Below are positions 7,711-14,968 of a DNA stretch of 64,000 nucleotides, piece after piece; positions within the stretch are counted from its first letter, which is position 1; the number at the start of each line of letters is the position of its first letter. Both the position numbers and the translations under genes were made by a program. A model generated the notes under the pieces. The model worked only from the letters and a program-made list of their open reading frames with translations, did not search any database and had not been told where the DNA came from. Origin of the DNA: Candidatus Nitrospira nitrificans (GTDB lineage Bacteria > Nitrospirota > Nitrospiria > Nitrospirales > Nitrospiraceae); the NCBI RefSeq assembly GCF_001458775.1, contig NZ_CZPZ01000036.1, positions 62,001 to 126,000 on the forward strand, given 5' to 3'.

Positions 7711-8952
7711 ATGCCGCTGCCTGCCATGATGACGGTCGGGTTCAGTTGTTTTGTAATGGTTTGTGTCGCTGCGTTGTCTGATGGCGCGTGCACATCCGCT
7801 TTTGCTCAGAACGTACCCAGTCAGTCGTTGATCGAGAAAACTTTCCCCCATTCCACCAAATGCAAACGGTGTCATGAACGGGTGTATGAAGAGTGGGAAA
7901 CCTCGCCCCTGGCGAAGTCCATCCATTCTCCCGCGTTTCGTGCCTCGCTCGATGCGTATCTCAAATCATCACTGGGTGGGAAAGATAAGACTCTGTGTTT
8001 CCGCTGCCATGCCCCGCATGTGCGGGAGTTCCAGGATCATGCGCAGCTTTTTGTGGATCAAGCGAAAGCGGGCGACCCCTCCTTGGATGGTGTCGCCTGT
8101 AGCCAGTGCCATTTGATCAAGCAGGTCGATCGAGCCAAGCATCCTCCGGAGCCCAAGTATGAGATCGGTGGGAAGACGCTGTATGGGCCATACAAGGACT
8201 TTGTCCAGAACCTCGCGCACCAGTCGATGGAACTGAGCCTGTTTCAGAAGTCTGATCTCTGCCTGAATTGTCATCAGTCGGTGCCCTCAGCGACGAACCT
8301 GGGCAAGGCCAACGACTTGCTTGGAAATTGGGACCAAAGCCGCGCGGTGAAATCCGGCAAAGAATGCCAGACCTGCCACATGCCGCAGCAAGTAGGGGAA
8401 TCAGCCAACGGGGAAAAGAAGCGCACGATCGCCAACCATAGTTTCCCAGGGCGCATTGGGAAGTTGCGCCAGGAAGCGGCGAAGTTGGACGTGCAGACCA
8501 GGATCGACGGAGACAAAACGACTGTGGAGGTCAAGGTTCAAAGTCTCGTGCCGCATAATCTGCCTGCTACCCATCCAGCCTGGGCAACCGTGGTCCTCAA
8601 TCTGGAAGTCAAAGGGAAAAACCTGAAAACCGTGTTCGCTGACAAGCGGGTCTATGGTCGGACGTATCTTGATGCCCAGGGACAACCCACCATCTTTGAC
8701 TTCGAAGCGGCGAAAGTGGCTGAAGACACGGTCTTGAAACCGGAAGAGACGAGAGAGGAAACCTTTGCCTTCCCGACCCCGAAAGATACCAAGACATTCG
8801 ACATCGAAGTCGGGCTCAATTACGCTCCCTTGAGTGGTCCCACCTTGTTCATCCAGCTGGTCGAAGCTGAATCATCGCAAGGCTCACAAGATCCGGTCTT
8901 CCAGCCGATCGAGATCGTGAAACGCACGGAGAACGTGCCGGTCAGCAAGTAG
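7711..8952 (+). CDS. exported pentahaem cytochrome c, tandem paralogue
   Basis: A 413-residue protein. The signal peptide occupies about residues 1-30 and ends near SAFAQN. Five haem motifs are visible: CKRCH, CFRCH, CSQCH, CLNCH and CQTCH. It shares with the preceding gene the context KCKRCHERVYEEW, the segment HAPHV after haem two, the string LYGPYKD and a similar C-terminal beta-rich part, so the pair arose by duplication. The GTG at 7708 lies directly upstream of the chosen ATG and could also be used. By family it should shuttle electrons in the periplasm. The specific donor and acceptor cannot be read from sequence. Confidence 0.85.
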   Translation: MPLPAMMTVGFSCFVMVCVAALSDGACTSAFAQNVPSQSLIEKTFPHSTKCKRCHERVYEEWETSPLAKSIHSPAFRASLDAYLKSSLGGKDKTLCFRCHAPHVREFQDHAQLFVDQAKAGDPSLDGVACSQCHLIKQVDRAKHPPEPKYEIGGKTLYGPYKDFVQNLAHQSMELSLFQKSDLCLNCHQSVPSATNLGKANDLLGNWDQSRAVKSGKECQTCHMPQQVGESANGEKKRTIANHSFPGRIGKLRQEAAKLDVQTRIDGDKTTVEVKVQSLVPHNLPATHPAWATVVLNLEVKGKNLKTVFADKRVYGRTYLDAQGQPTIFDFEAAKVAEDTVLKPEETREETFAFPTPKDTKTFDIEVGLNYAPLSGPTLFIQLVEAESSQGSQDPVFQPIEIVKRTENVPVSK

Positions 8953-8959
8953 CTGAGCG

Positions 8960-9003
8960 GGCGCGAAGGTAAAAGGTGAAACGTAAATGGTAAGAGGTGA
9001 ATC
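8960..9003. repeat. GTGAA-type short repeat
   Basis: GGTAAAAGGTGAAACGTAAA then TGGTAAGAGGTGAATC: two diverged copies of a GGTAAxAGGTGAA unit in the gap between the second cytochrome and the antitoxin gene. Confidence 0.5.
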
Positions 9004-9012
9004 TTGCTAGAT

Positions 9013-9040
9013 TTGAATCTGTTCGGCGCTGAGGTATACT
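9013..9040 (+). promoter_or_regulatory. sigma70-like promoter of the antitoxin gene
   Basis: TTGAAT (9013-9018), a 16-bp spacer, then TATACT (9035-9040). Transcription would begin about seven bases downstream, at or next to the ATG at 9047, so the message may be leaderless or nearly so. Confidence 0.45.
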
Positions 9041-9046
9041 GAGCCC

Positions 9047-9265
9047 ATGTCCTTCAACCTTCCTCTCAAAGATATGAGCCTCCATGAGAAGCTTGCTGCG
9101 ATGGAATCTCTGTGGGAAGACATTGCCCGTACTCCGGAAGCCATCGAGTCCCCCGCCTGGCACAAAGACATCCTTGATGAGCGCCGCCAACGACTTGCCG
9201 ATGGTCAATCTCAATTCGTCGATTGGGAGACCGCCAAAGCGGATATCCGAAACAAGGTCTTGTGA
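9047..9265 (+). CDS. addiction-module antitoxin (Unstab_antitox family)
   Basis: A 72-residue acidic protein with the family pattern: MSLHEKLAAMESLWEDI near the start, then SPAWHKDILDERR and a C-terminal WETAKADI. This family is normally paired with a RelE/ParE-type toxin encoded just downstream, which is what follows here: the toxin GTG at 9262 overlaps the stop codon of this gene. The antitoxin reading frame is intact even though the toxin is frameshifted. No conventional ribosome binding site is visible. Confidence 0.85.
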   Translation: MSFNLPLKDMSLHEKLAAMESLWEDIARTPEAIESPAWHKDILDERRQRLADGQSQFVDWETAKADIRNKVL

Positions 9266-9562
9266 AAATCAAGATCCTGGACCAAACCCCAGGATGATTT
9301 AATCCAGGGCTTCCGCTTCTATGAAGGTCGGGAAGCCGGTCTTGGGGCGTACTTCCTCGACTGCTTGTTCTCAGATATTGATTCACTTCTTCTGTACGGC
9401 GGGATCCATCAAGCCGTATATGGCCATCACCGGTGCCTCTCCAAGCGCTTCCCGTTCGCCATTTACTACAGCGTGGCGGAAAACATCGTTCATGTGCATG
9501 CCGTATTAGATTGTCGAAGAAATCCATTGTGGATCAGAAAACGATTAAAGGGAGAGGGCTGA
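9262..9562 (+). pseudogene. frameshifted RelE/ParE-family toxin
   Basis: From GTG 9262 the reading starts KIKILDQT and then stops at TGA 9295. In the next frame a continuous toxin body follows from about 9293: DDLIQGFRFYEGREAG, later YGHHRCLSKRFPFAIYYSV and AVLDCRRNPLWIRKRL, ending at TGA 9560. This matches the RelE/ParE plasmid-stabilisation toxin family over its full length of about 98 residues. Removing one C from the CCCC run at 9287-9290 restores one frame. The gene is therefore broken by a single inserted base, or the sequence has a homopolymer error. It overlaps the antitoxin stop by four bases, the usual operon arrangement. Confidence 0.8.
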
Positions 9563-9828
9563 TCAGGTGCTCCAACCCGGAACAGAAACGTGCCGAGACT
9601 GAAGAAAAAACTGTGACTGAAAAAAAGTTCTAGGAACCATTGATTGCTCTTCGGACGGGCTGGCATCACTATTTGCGATGCTTTGCAGTCTTGTGTGTTG
9701 AGGAGTTATCCCACTAACAAGGCTGCCTATTGACTGGCCCTATCGCGGTTGTGAATGTATGACTGTTAATGTGCAGTCACAACATGGCATTCAAGAAATG
9801 GAAATTGCCGCACTTCCTGAAGGAACTA

Positions 9829-10997
9829 GTGTAGTGATTCATGCTGTTCTTGTCTTATCCAGGGCGATCCTGGCCCGGTTCACTTTTGCCAGGATCTCCT
9901 GTGCCGTCTTGGTCCACACAAACGGTTGAGGCGTGGCATTGCGCTGGGTCATGTACGCGTCAATGGCCGCAATTAGCTCCGGAACGCTCCGGAACACGCC
10001 GCGACGAATCTGTTTGGCCGTCAGATCGCCAAAGACGCGTTCCACCAGATTGAGCCACGAACTACTCGTCGGGGTGAAGGGCATGTGGATGCGCGGGTGG
10101 CGCGTGAGCCACCGCTGAACCGTGGGGTGTTTGTGTGTCGCGTAGTTGTCGGCGATCAGATGCAGGGTCTTGCCCTGGGGGATCTGGCGATCAAGCAGAC
10201 GCAGGAACGTCAGCCATTCCTGGTGCCGATGCCGCGGCAAGCAGGTGGAGAGGATGGAGCCCTCCGCGACATTGAGGGCGGCGAAGAGCGTGGTGGTCCC
10301 ATGGCGCTTGTAGTCGTGTGTCATCGTGCCACACCGGCCCTTCTTCATGGGTAAGCCGGGCTGGGTGCGATCCAGCGCTTGGATCTGGCTTTTCTCATCC
10401 ACGCTGAGGACCACGGCATGCTCGGGCGGGTGCAGATACAGGCCCACCACATCCTCCAGCTTGTCCTGGAAGTGCGGATCCTGGCTGAGCTTGAAGGCCC
10501 GGACTCGGTGGGGTTGCAAACCATGGGCAGTCCAGACCCGCTGCACGAACGTCGAATTCGTCCGCAGGTGCCGCGCCAAGGTGCGGGTCGACCAGTGGGT
10601 GGCACCGGGCGGTGTCGTCTGGGTCGTCGTCTTCAGAATGCGCGCGATGAGCGCCTGGCGCGCCTTGGGGGGACGCCCGCCGCGGGGCGCATCCTGGACG
10701 AGCCCAGGCAGGCGCTGAGTGACGACGCGGTGCCGCCAAAGGCCCACCGTTTGCCGACTTGTGTCCAGGGCGGCAGCAATGTGCTGATTGTCGTGGCCCT
10801 CGGCCGCCAACAAGGCAATCTTGGCGCGGAGCACGAGCCGTGCGGGAGTCCGCCGGCCCCGCGCCCACTGCGTCAGTTGCTGGCGTTCGGGCGCTGTCAG
10901 CTGAAGGGAAGGGGCGATGCGCATGGTCAGATCCTCCGCTGAAGGAGGAGTATACCCGTACGGCATAATAAGTACAGCTATTTATGCATCACTACAC
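9829..10997 (-). mobile_element. complete IS630-family insertion sequence (about 1169 bp)
   Basis: Terminal inverted repeats start GTGTAGTGAT at both ends: 9829 reads GTGTAGTGATTCAT and the reverse complement of 10984-10997 reads GTGTAGTGATGCAT. Both ends are flanked by TA (9827-9828 and 10998-10999), the target duplication expected for this family. One transposase gene fills the element on the minus strand. The ends are intact, so the copy looks potentially active. Confidence 0.88.
9839..10924 (-). CDS. IS630 family transposase
   Basis: A 361-residue transposase. The N-terminal half carries a helix-turn-helix of the Tc1/mariner-IS630 type (about residues 15-60: RLVLRAKIALLAAEGHDNQ, then IAAALDTSRQTVGLWR). 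The DDE catalytic triad is visible as SVDEKSQ, ADNYATHKH and LNLVERVF. The start at 10924 is chosen because a GGAGGA ribosome binding site lies seven bases upstream; an extended frame reaches 10966 without such a site. The stop codon lies eleven bases from the left end of the element. GC content is higher than in the flanking small ORF, as expected for a recent arrival. It cuts and pastes at TA dinucleotides. Confidence 0.92.
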   Translation of the reverse strand: MRIAPSLQLTAPERQQLTQWARGRRTPARLVLRAKIALLAAEGHDNQHIAAALDTSRQTVGLWRHRVVTQRLPGLVQDAPRGGRPPKARQALIARILKTTTQTTPPGATHWSTRTLARHLRTNSTFVQRVWTAHGLQPHRVRAFKLSQDPHFQDKLEDVVGLYLHPPEHAVVLSVDEKSQIQALDRTQPGLPMKKGRCGTMTHDYKRHGTTTLFAALNVAEGSILSTCLPRHRHQEWLTFLRLLDRQIPQGKTLHLIADNYATHKHPTVQRWLTRHPRIHMPFTPTSSSWLNLVERVFGDLTAKQIRRGVFRSVPELIAAIDAYMTQRNATPQPFVWTKTAQEILAKVNRARIALDKTRTA

Positions 10998-11127
10998 TAG
11001 GCTGGAGTATTATGCGGCAAAGCAGTTCTTCGAAATCTATAATAATGACCGAGAGATATCCTATGAGATCGCTCTCATGCAAGACTCGCCGGACGTTGCT
11101 TGTAAACCAAAACCTTGATTTCATCTG

Positions 11128-11366
11128 CACTTTACCCTGACGAGTGCCTCGTGGCTGAACCTCATTGAGCGGTGGTTCGGGGAGATCACGCGCAAGCACC
11201 TTCGGCGAGGCATCTTCACAAGCGTGCCGGAGTTGGTGGCGCGATCGACGAGTTCATTCGGCTCAATAACCAGAATCCGAAGCCGTTCATATGGAGCAAA
11301 ACCGTCGACGACATTCTGAAGAAGGTCACGCATTGTAAAGCCGTGATTGAGACACCACACTAGCAA
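11128..11366 (+). pseudogene. 3' fragment of a second IS630-family transposase, frameshifted
   Basis: The plus strand reads HFTLTSASWLNLIERWFGEI and then TRKHLRRGIFTSVPELVA in frame 1, and after a missing base near 11240 continues AIDEFIRLNNQNPKPFIW, then SKTVDDILKKV in another frame, stopping at TAG 11364. This is the C-terminal region of an IS630 transposase, including the catalytic Glu context NLIERWF. The N-terminal two thirds are absent. The end CACACTAG resembles the tip of an IS630 inverted repeat. It is distinct from the intact copy on the other strand and clearly dead. Confidence 0.8.
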
Positions 11367-11527
11367 GACACAGCGCCACGGCAATAAATCCGCGACTCAA
11401 GCCTGATAGGCCGTCTAGCCAGCGTCTGGTCTTTCAATCTCGCCTAGGGAACCCAACTGTGGAATCCCTCTACATACCGGCGCTAGACTGGGACTGAAGC
11501 CTTCAAGCAAACATTCCAACGAAATTT

Positions 11528-12874
11528 ATGACGCAACGGCTACTCCGAGGCACGAACGTCATCGTCGCCGGCGCAGGTCTGGCAGGTCTGACCGCCGCAA
11601 TGACGCTCAAGCGGATGGGCGCGAAGGTCTCGGTGATCGAAGCGCGCGATCGTGTCGGAGGGCGTGTGCTTACAATCCGAGGTGCGTTCACTCAGGAGCA
11701 ACATGCCGAAGCCGGAGGCGACTTTATCGACGAAGGCCAACATGAAATTAAACGATTAGCGGAAGAACAAGGACTGACTTTACGCCCCATCCTGCAACAA
11801 GGCTTCGCTTTCGTTCGACATCCAGGTCCCAACCGGCGTCGGCGACGCATTCTCTCGGGTGAAGAGGCGTGGGATACGTTGGCTGATATGCTCTGTCCGC
11901 TTGTGACCGCCTATCGAACGGCCGACAAACGATGGGACAGTCCGATCGCCGGACAACTGGCTCGACAATCAGTGGCCCACTGGTTGGACGAAATAAAGGC
12001 AGACAGCAACATGAGAGCCGTTGCGCGGAGCTTGCGCGGATTTTTCTTGGCTGATCCGGAAGAACTGTCGTTGCTGGCCCTCGTGGATCAGCTCGCCGGC
12101 GTTGCGCCGGGACAAGCAGCCATGTATCGAATTGAAGGGGGGAACGATCGACTCCCACTCGCTCTGTCTGAGCATGTAAGGCAGGACTTGTTGCTCAATA
12201 GTGCCGTGCGGGCCGTTTACCAAGACCGTGATTCGGTCCGGGTGAGCATTGACACACCGAACGGACAAGAAGCCTCGTTACAAGGAACGTATGTCATTCT
12301 TGCCGCGCCGGCCGCCACGTTGCGCTCCATTCACATGCTGCCCCCGTTGCCGTCCATGCAAGCGCGCGCCATCGACTGCTTGAGGTACGGGAGGACGACG
12401 AAAGCGCTCTTGCAATTCGACAAGTCATTCTGGAGACGGAAAGGAAGGCCGCGGGCATGTGGGACGGATGCGCCGACGGGCGCCTTTTGGGATGCCAACG
12501 AAGAACAAGCAGGCAAGGCCGGAATTTTGACCCTGATGGCCGGCGGACAAGCCAGCGAGGATACTCAAAAAATCATGGCGCAGCGCGGGGTGGAAGGATT
12601 GGTGGACGCATTGGACTGGATGGGCAGCCGATCGGCCACTCTGCTCCATAGTCGAGTCGTGACCTGGGAAGATGATCCATGGGCACAGGGCGGCTATGCC
12701 TATTTCGATCCAAGCTTCGATCCCCGCCTGCGCAGCTGGCTTGCCCGGCCACATGGACGAATCATCTTTGCGGGAGAACATACAAGCATGAACTGGCAGG
12801 GCTACATGAACGGAGCCGTGGAAAGCGGCTTTCGAGCGGCGGAAGAAGTTTGCGCGATGGTTCTTAAGAAGTGA
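11528..12874 (+). CDS. FAD-dependent amine oxidase family protein
   Basis: A 448-residue flavoprotein. The N-terminal dinucleotide-binding motif VIVAGAGLAGLTAAM (about residues 11-25) is followed by VIEARDRVGGRV, the signature of the monoamine oxidase/phytoene desaturase superfamily. The C terminus has the matching FAD-binding segment FAGEHTSMNWQGYMNGAVES, typical of flavin amine oxidases. No signal peptide or Tat motif is seen, so it is probably cytoplasmic. The substrate is unknown; a polyamine, an amino acid or a carotenoid-like compound are all possible. It stands alone after the IS region, with a methyltransferase gene convergent to it. Confidence 0.85.
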   Translation: MTQRLLRGTNVIVAGAGLAGLTAAMTLKRMGAKVSVIEARDRVGGRVLTIRGAFTQEQHAEAGGDFIDEGQHEIKRLAEEQGLTLRPILQQGFAFVRHPGPNRRRRRILSGEEAWDTLADMLCPLVTAYRTADKRWDSPIAGQLARQSVAHWLDEIKADSNMRAVARSLRGFFLADPEELSLLALVDQLAGVAPGQAAMYRIEGGNDRLPLALSEHVRQDLLLNSAVRAVYQDRDSVRVSIDTPNGQEASLQGTYVILAAPAATLRSIHMLPPLPSMQARAIDCLRYGRTTKALLQFDKSFWRRKGRPRACGTDAPTGAFWDANEEQAGKAGILTLMAGGQASEDTQKIMAQRGVEGLVDALDWMGSRSATLLHSRVVTWEDDPWAQGGYAYFDPSFDPRLRSWLARPHGRIIFAGEHTSMNWQGYMNGAVESGFRAAEEVCAMVLKK

Positions 12875-13004
12875 CGAGCATGCAGCTGGGCGTCAGTCAA
12901 ACGGCCTTCGCACGGTTTCTATTTATCAAACCGATTCCTCCCGAATGAAGGCTGAGACAGCGAACAGATGCTTATGGTCGGCCGACTCCCGCCTGTTGGA
13001 AGGG

Positions 13005-13691
13005 TCATCCCTGGATGCTCCCGATCACGATGGCATGGGCCACAAACCGTCCGTACGGCACATCGCGACATTGCTCCCAATTTGACTCGACCCAATAATT
13101 CCGCTTTGAAATCCGCTTGAGAAAATGCTGGACCGTGAACGGACTCTTGCCGTTGTTCAGCAAATAATCGAAGTAGCGATTATAACCGATCGGGAGGCTC
13201 GCCACGAGCCGGCCGGATGGGGCCAGACATGCGGATCGCAGGTGGTCGATCGCCTGCAGCAGTTTGCCTGGTTTCTGCGGCTGTTCGTCCCAGCCGACAT
13301 GCTCCAAGGTCGAGATGCTGATAATCAGATCATATTTGTCCTGCGGGACAAACTCGACGATATCCTGATTGATGACGCCTGAGCCGACCTCATATTTGTC
13401 GACGACCTCATGATGAATGGGAAAATAGTGAGAGAGGACGTTGCCCACTTCGAGCACCCGTTTGCCTTCATGGTTGAGGAGGAGCTCACGGAAGATGGGA
13501 ATCTCGACGCCACGCTCGTTTTTCCAGGTCTTGTTATACGGATGGTACAGGTACTCGTGCTCCCGACCGTCGAATCGGAACGTCTTCGCCCTCACGCTGC
13601 GGGTCAGTGTCATCTTGGCCAAACGCCAATAGCGCCTAAATGCGCTTTCGTCGCCGGCGGCAGCGCTGGTGTAATCGTAGGTGTAGGGCAT
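13005..13691 (-). CDS. class I SAM-dependent methyltransferase
   Basis: A 228-residue protein. Motif I is KRVLEVGNVLSHY (about residues 77-89), followed by an acidic motif near YEVGSGVINQDI and the post-motif DKYDLIISISTLEHVGWDE, the standard order of a class I methyltransferase. The C terminus has aromatic and basic residues but no membrane segment. It is followed by nothing on the same strand and is preceded, only nine bases upstream, by the small gene at 13701-13955, so the two form an operon. Such enzymes often sit in cell-surface glycan loci, but no other such gene is present here. Substrate unknown. Confidence 0.82.
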   Translation of the reverse strand: MPYTYDYTSAAAGDESAFRRYWRLAKMTLTRSVRAKTFRFDGREHEYLYHPYNKTWKNERGVEIPIFRELLLNHEGKRVLEVGNVLSHYFPIHHEVVDKYEVGSGVINQDIVEFVPQDKYDLIISISTLEHVGWDEQPQKPGKLLQAIDHLRSACLAPSGRLVASLPIGYNRYFDYLLNNGKSPFTVQHFLKRISKRNYWVESNWEQCRDVPYGRFVAHAIVIGSIQG

Positions 13692-13700
13692 GAGAACTGA

Positions 13701-13955
13701 TTACTCGAAGACGATGTGGGAACCAGGGGATTTCATTTTGAAAATCTGCAGGGCGTTATAGATGCCTTTGGCGGGATGGTTGAGGATCAGGCGAGAGTTG
13801 GTGATGTGGGTGTCGAGCAGCTCATATTGCCCGCCGCTGTAGTAGAGATCACAGTCGTCGATTTGACAGTTCTTGTAGACGTGATTGTCCAGCGAAAGCT
13901 TTGCCTTGGAGAAAGTTTGTCCATCAATAATGATGTAGTTCGGTTCGAATGCCAT
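13701..13955 (-). CDS. small protein with beta-solenoid-like pattern
   Basis: An 84-residue protein with alternating short strands (YIIIDGQTFSKAKLSLDN, VYKNCQIDDCDLYYSG, THITNSRLILNHPAKG). The pattern of regularly spaced N/D and hydrophobic residues resembles a right-handed beta-helix fragment, but no named family is certain. The ATG at 13955 has AAAGGA upstream on the minus strand. It is the first gene of a two-gene operon with the methyltransferase. No signal peptide. Function unknown. Confidence 0.7.
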   Translation of the reverse strand: MAFEPNYIIIDGQTFSKAKLSLDNHVYKNCQIDDCDLYYSGGQYELLDTHITNSRLILNHPAKGIYNALQIFKMKSPGSHIVFE

Positions 13956-14230
13956 AGGTCCTTTGTGTAGCGCACTATAGCAAAGTCAGCAACAGTCGTA
14001 AACCGGCTGTGGAGCGGTGATCACTCAGCGTTGGCTTTGCCATGCGTCGCCCCCTGCCGCTCCATTGAATCTCTGACTGATGATGTAATCCAATTCTGAC
14101 GCGCTTGGACCAGCAGCCAGTTTATGCCTGTTTTATTGCCTTACGCGCATGATGCCATACAATCGAGTCTGCAACAGCGGCGGAACTGATCCAAATAGAC
14201 TGGTCTCTTTTAGAGGCCCGGAGGTTTGCC

Positions 14231-14863
14231 GTGGAACAGAAGAGTAAGATTCTCGTACTTCTTGCTACCGCGATGCTCTTGTTCGCCACCACGTCTTGTA
14301 CGATTGCTCGCTATTCATTTACCCCTGCTGACCAGATCCAGTTCGATCGTCCGCTTACAGCAAATGCTGCTCTGTCGGTTTATCTCCCACAAGCACACTC
14401 AGACCCATCGCTTGAGCGCAGACTTGGAGAGCCAATTCAGCAGGGACTTGTTGGTGTCTGGTTATTCAATGAAGCAATTGTGGTTTTGAAGAGGCCGGAC
14501 ACTGGCACCTATGTATCCGTCACTATCGATTATGTTCCCACGCATATTGGTCCATCGCTGAAGGCAATTCCCATATTCATCGGAATGTTAACGTCTTATG
14601 CAATTCCATACTATGGTGTTCGGCCAGGCGGTGGGCAGCCTCCTTGGCATTGGACATCTCAGCCAGTCGCGACGTACACGTTGAATGTGGATCAGGTGGA
14701 GAAAGGGGTCTATCGCTATCCGATCGACGAGAAGATATTTCGTTGGATATTAGCGCCATCCCTGGTCTATTGGCTTCTATCAACCTTTCCGGATCAAGCT
14801 GAGGTCCTCACGAGCACGGCCCGGCAGTTTGTTCGCGATGCCCAGCGAGACGGACATTGGTAA
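14231..14863 (+). CDS. predicted lipoprotein of unknown function
   Basis: A 210-residue protein starting at GTG 14231, with a GGAGGT ribosome binding site just upstream. Residues 6-24 form a lipoprotein signal peptide with lipobox-like LFATTSC, so Cys23 is the probable lipidated residue. The mature part has no recognised domain; it includes a hydrophobic stretch SLKAIPIFIGMLTSYAIPYY near residues 106-125 and a hydrophobic patch near residue 180 that may associate with the membrane. The local AT content is somewhat higher than in neighbouring core genes, a weak sign of separate origin. Isolated gene. Confidence 0.7.
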   Translation: MEQKSKILVLLATAMLLFATTSCTIARYSFTPADQIQFDRPLTANAALSVYLPQAHSDPSLERRLGEPIQQGLVGVWLFNEAIVVLKRPDTGTYVSVTIDYVPTHIGPSLKAIPIFIGMLTSYAIPYYGVRPGGGQPPWHWTSQPVATYTLNVDQVEKGVYRYPIDEKIFRWILAPSLVYWLLSTFPDQAEVLTSTARQFVRDAQRDGHW

Positions 14864-14968
14864 CTTGATCTTTCGTGCAACACAAATTAAGTCTGGTATG
14901 GGTGGCTCAGTGAACCTTGCACACTATTTCTCCAGAGAAAGGACTTGAGAAATACGTCAAAACTGGGC

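Larger units (their letters stand above)
9759..11118 (+). pseudogene. small ORF split by the IS630-family element
   Basis: A start ATG at 9759 opens a frame MTVNVQSQHGIQEMEIAALP that runs into the left end of the insertion sequence at 9828. Directly after the right end, at 11000, a frame continues LEYYAAKQFFEIYNNDREIS and stops at TGA 11116. Joining 9828 to 11000, which removes the element and one TA copy, gives an uninterrupted ORF of 62 codons. The composition looks protein-like. The family is not recognised. No strong ribosome binding site is seen. The IS is intact, so the insertion may be recent. Confidence 0.5.

Noticed and set aside
9839-10966. Long open frames on the plus strand across the IS630 transposase
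   Set aside because: They are antisense shadows of a GC-rich transposase gene and contain no known domain.
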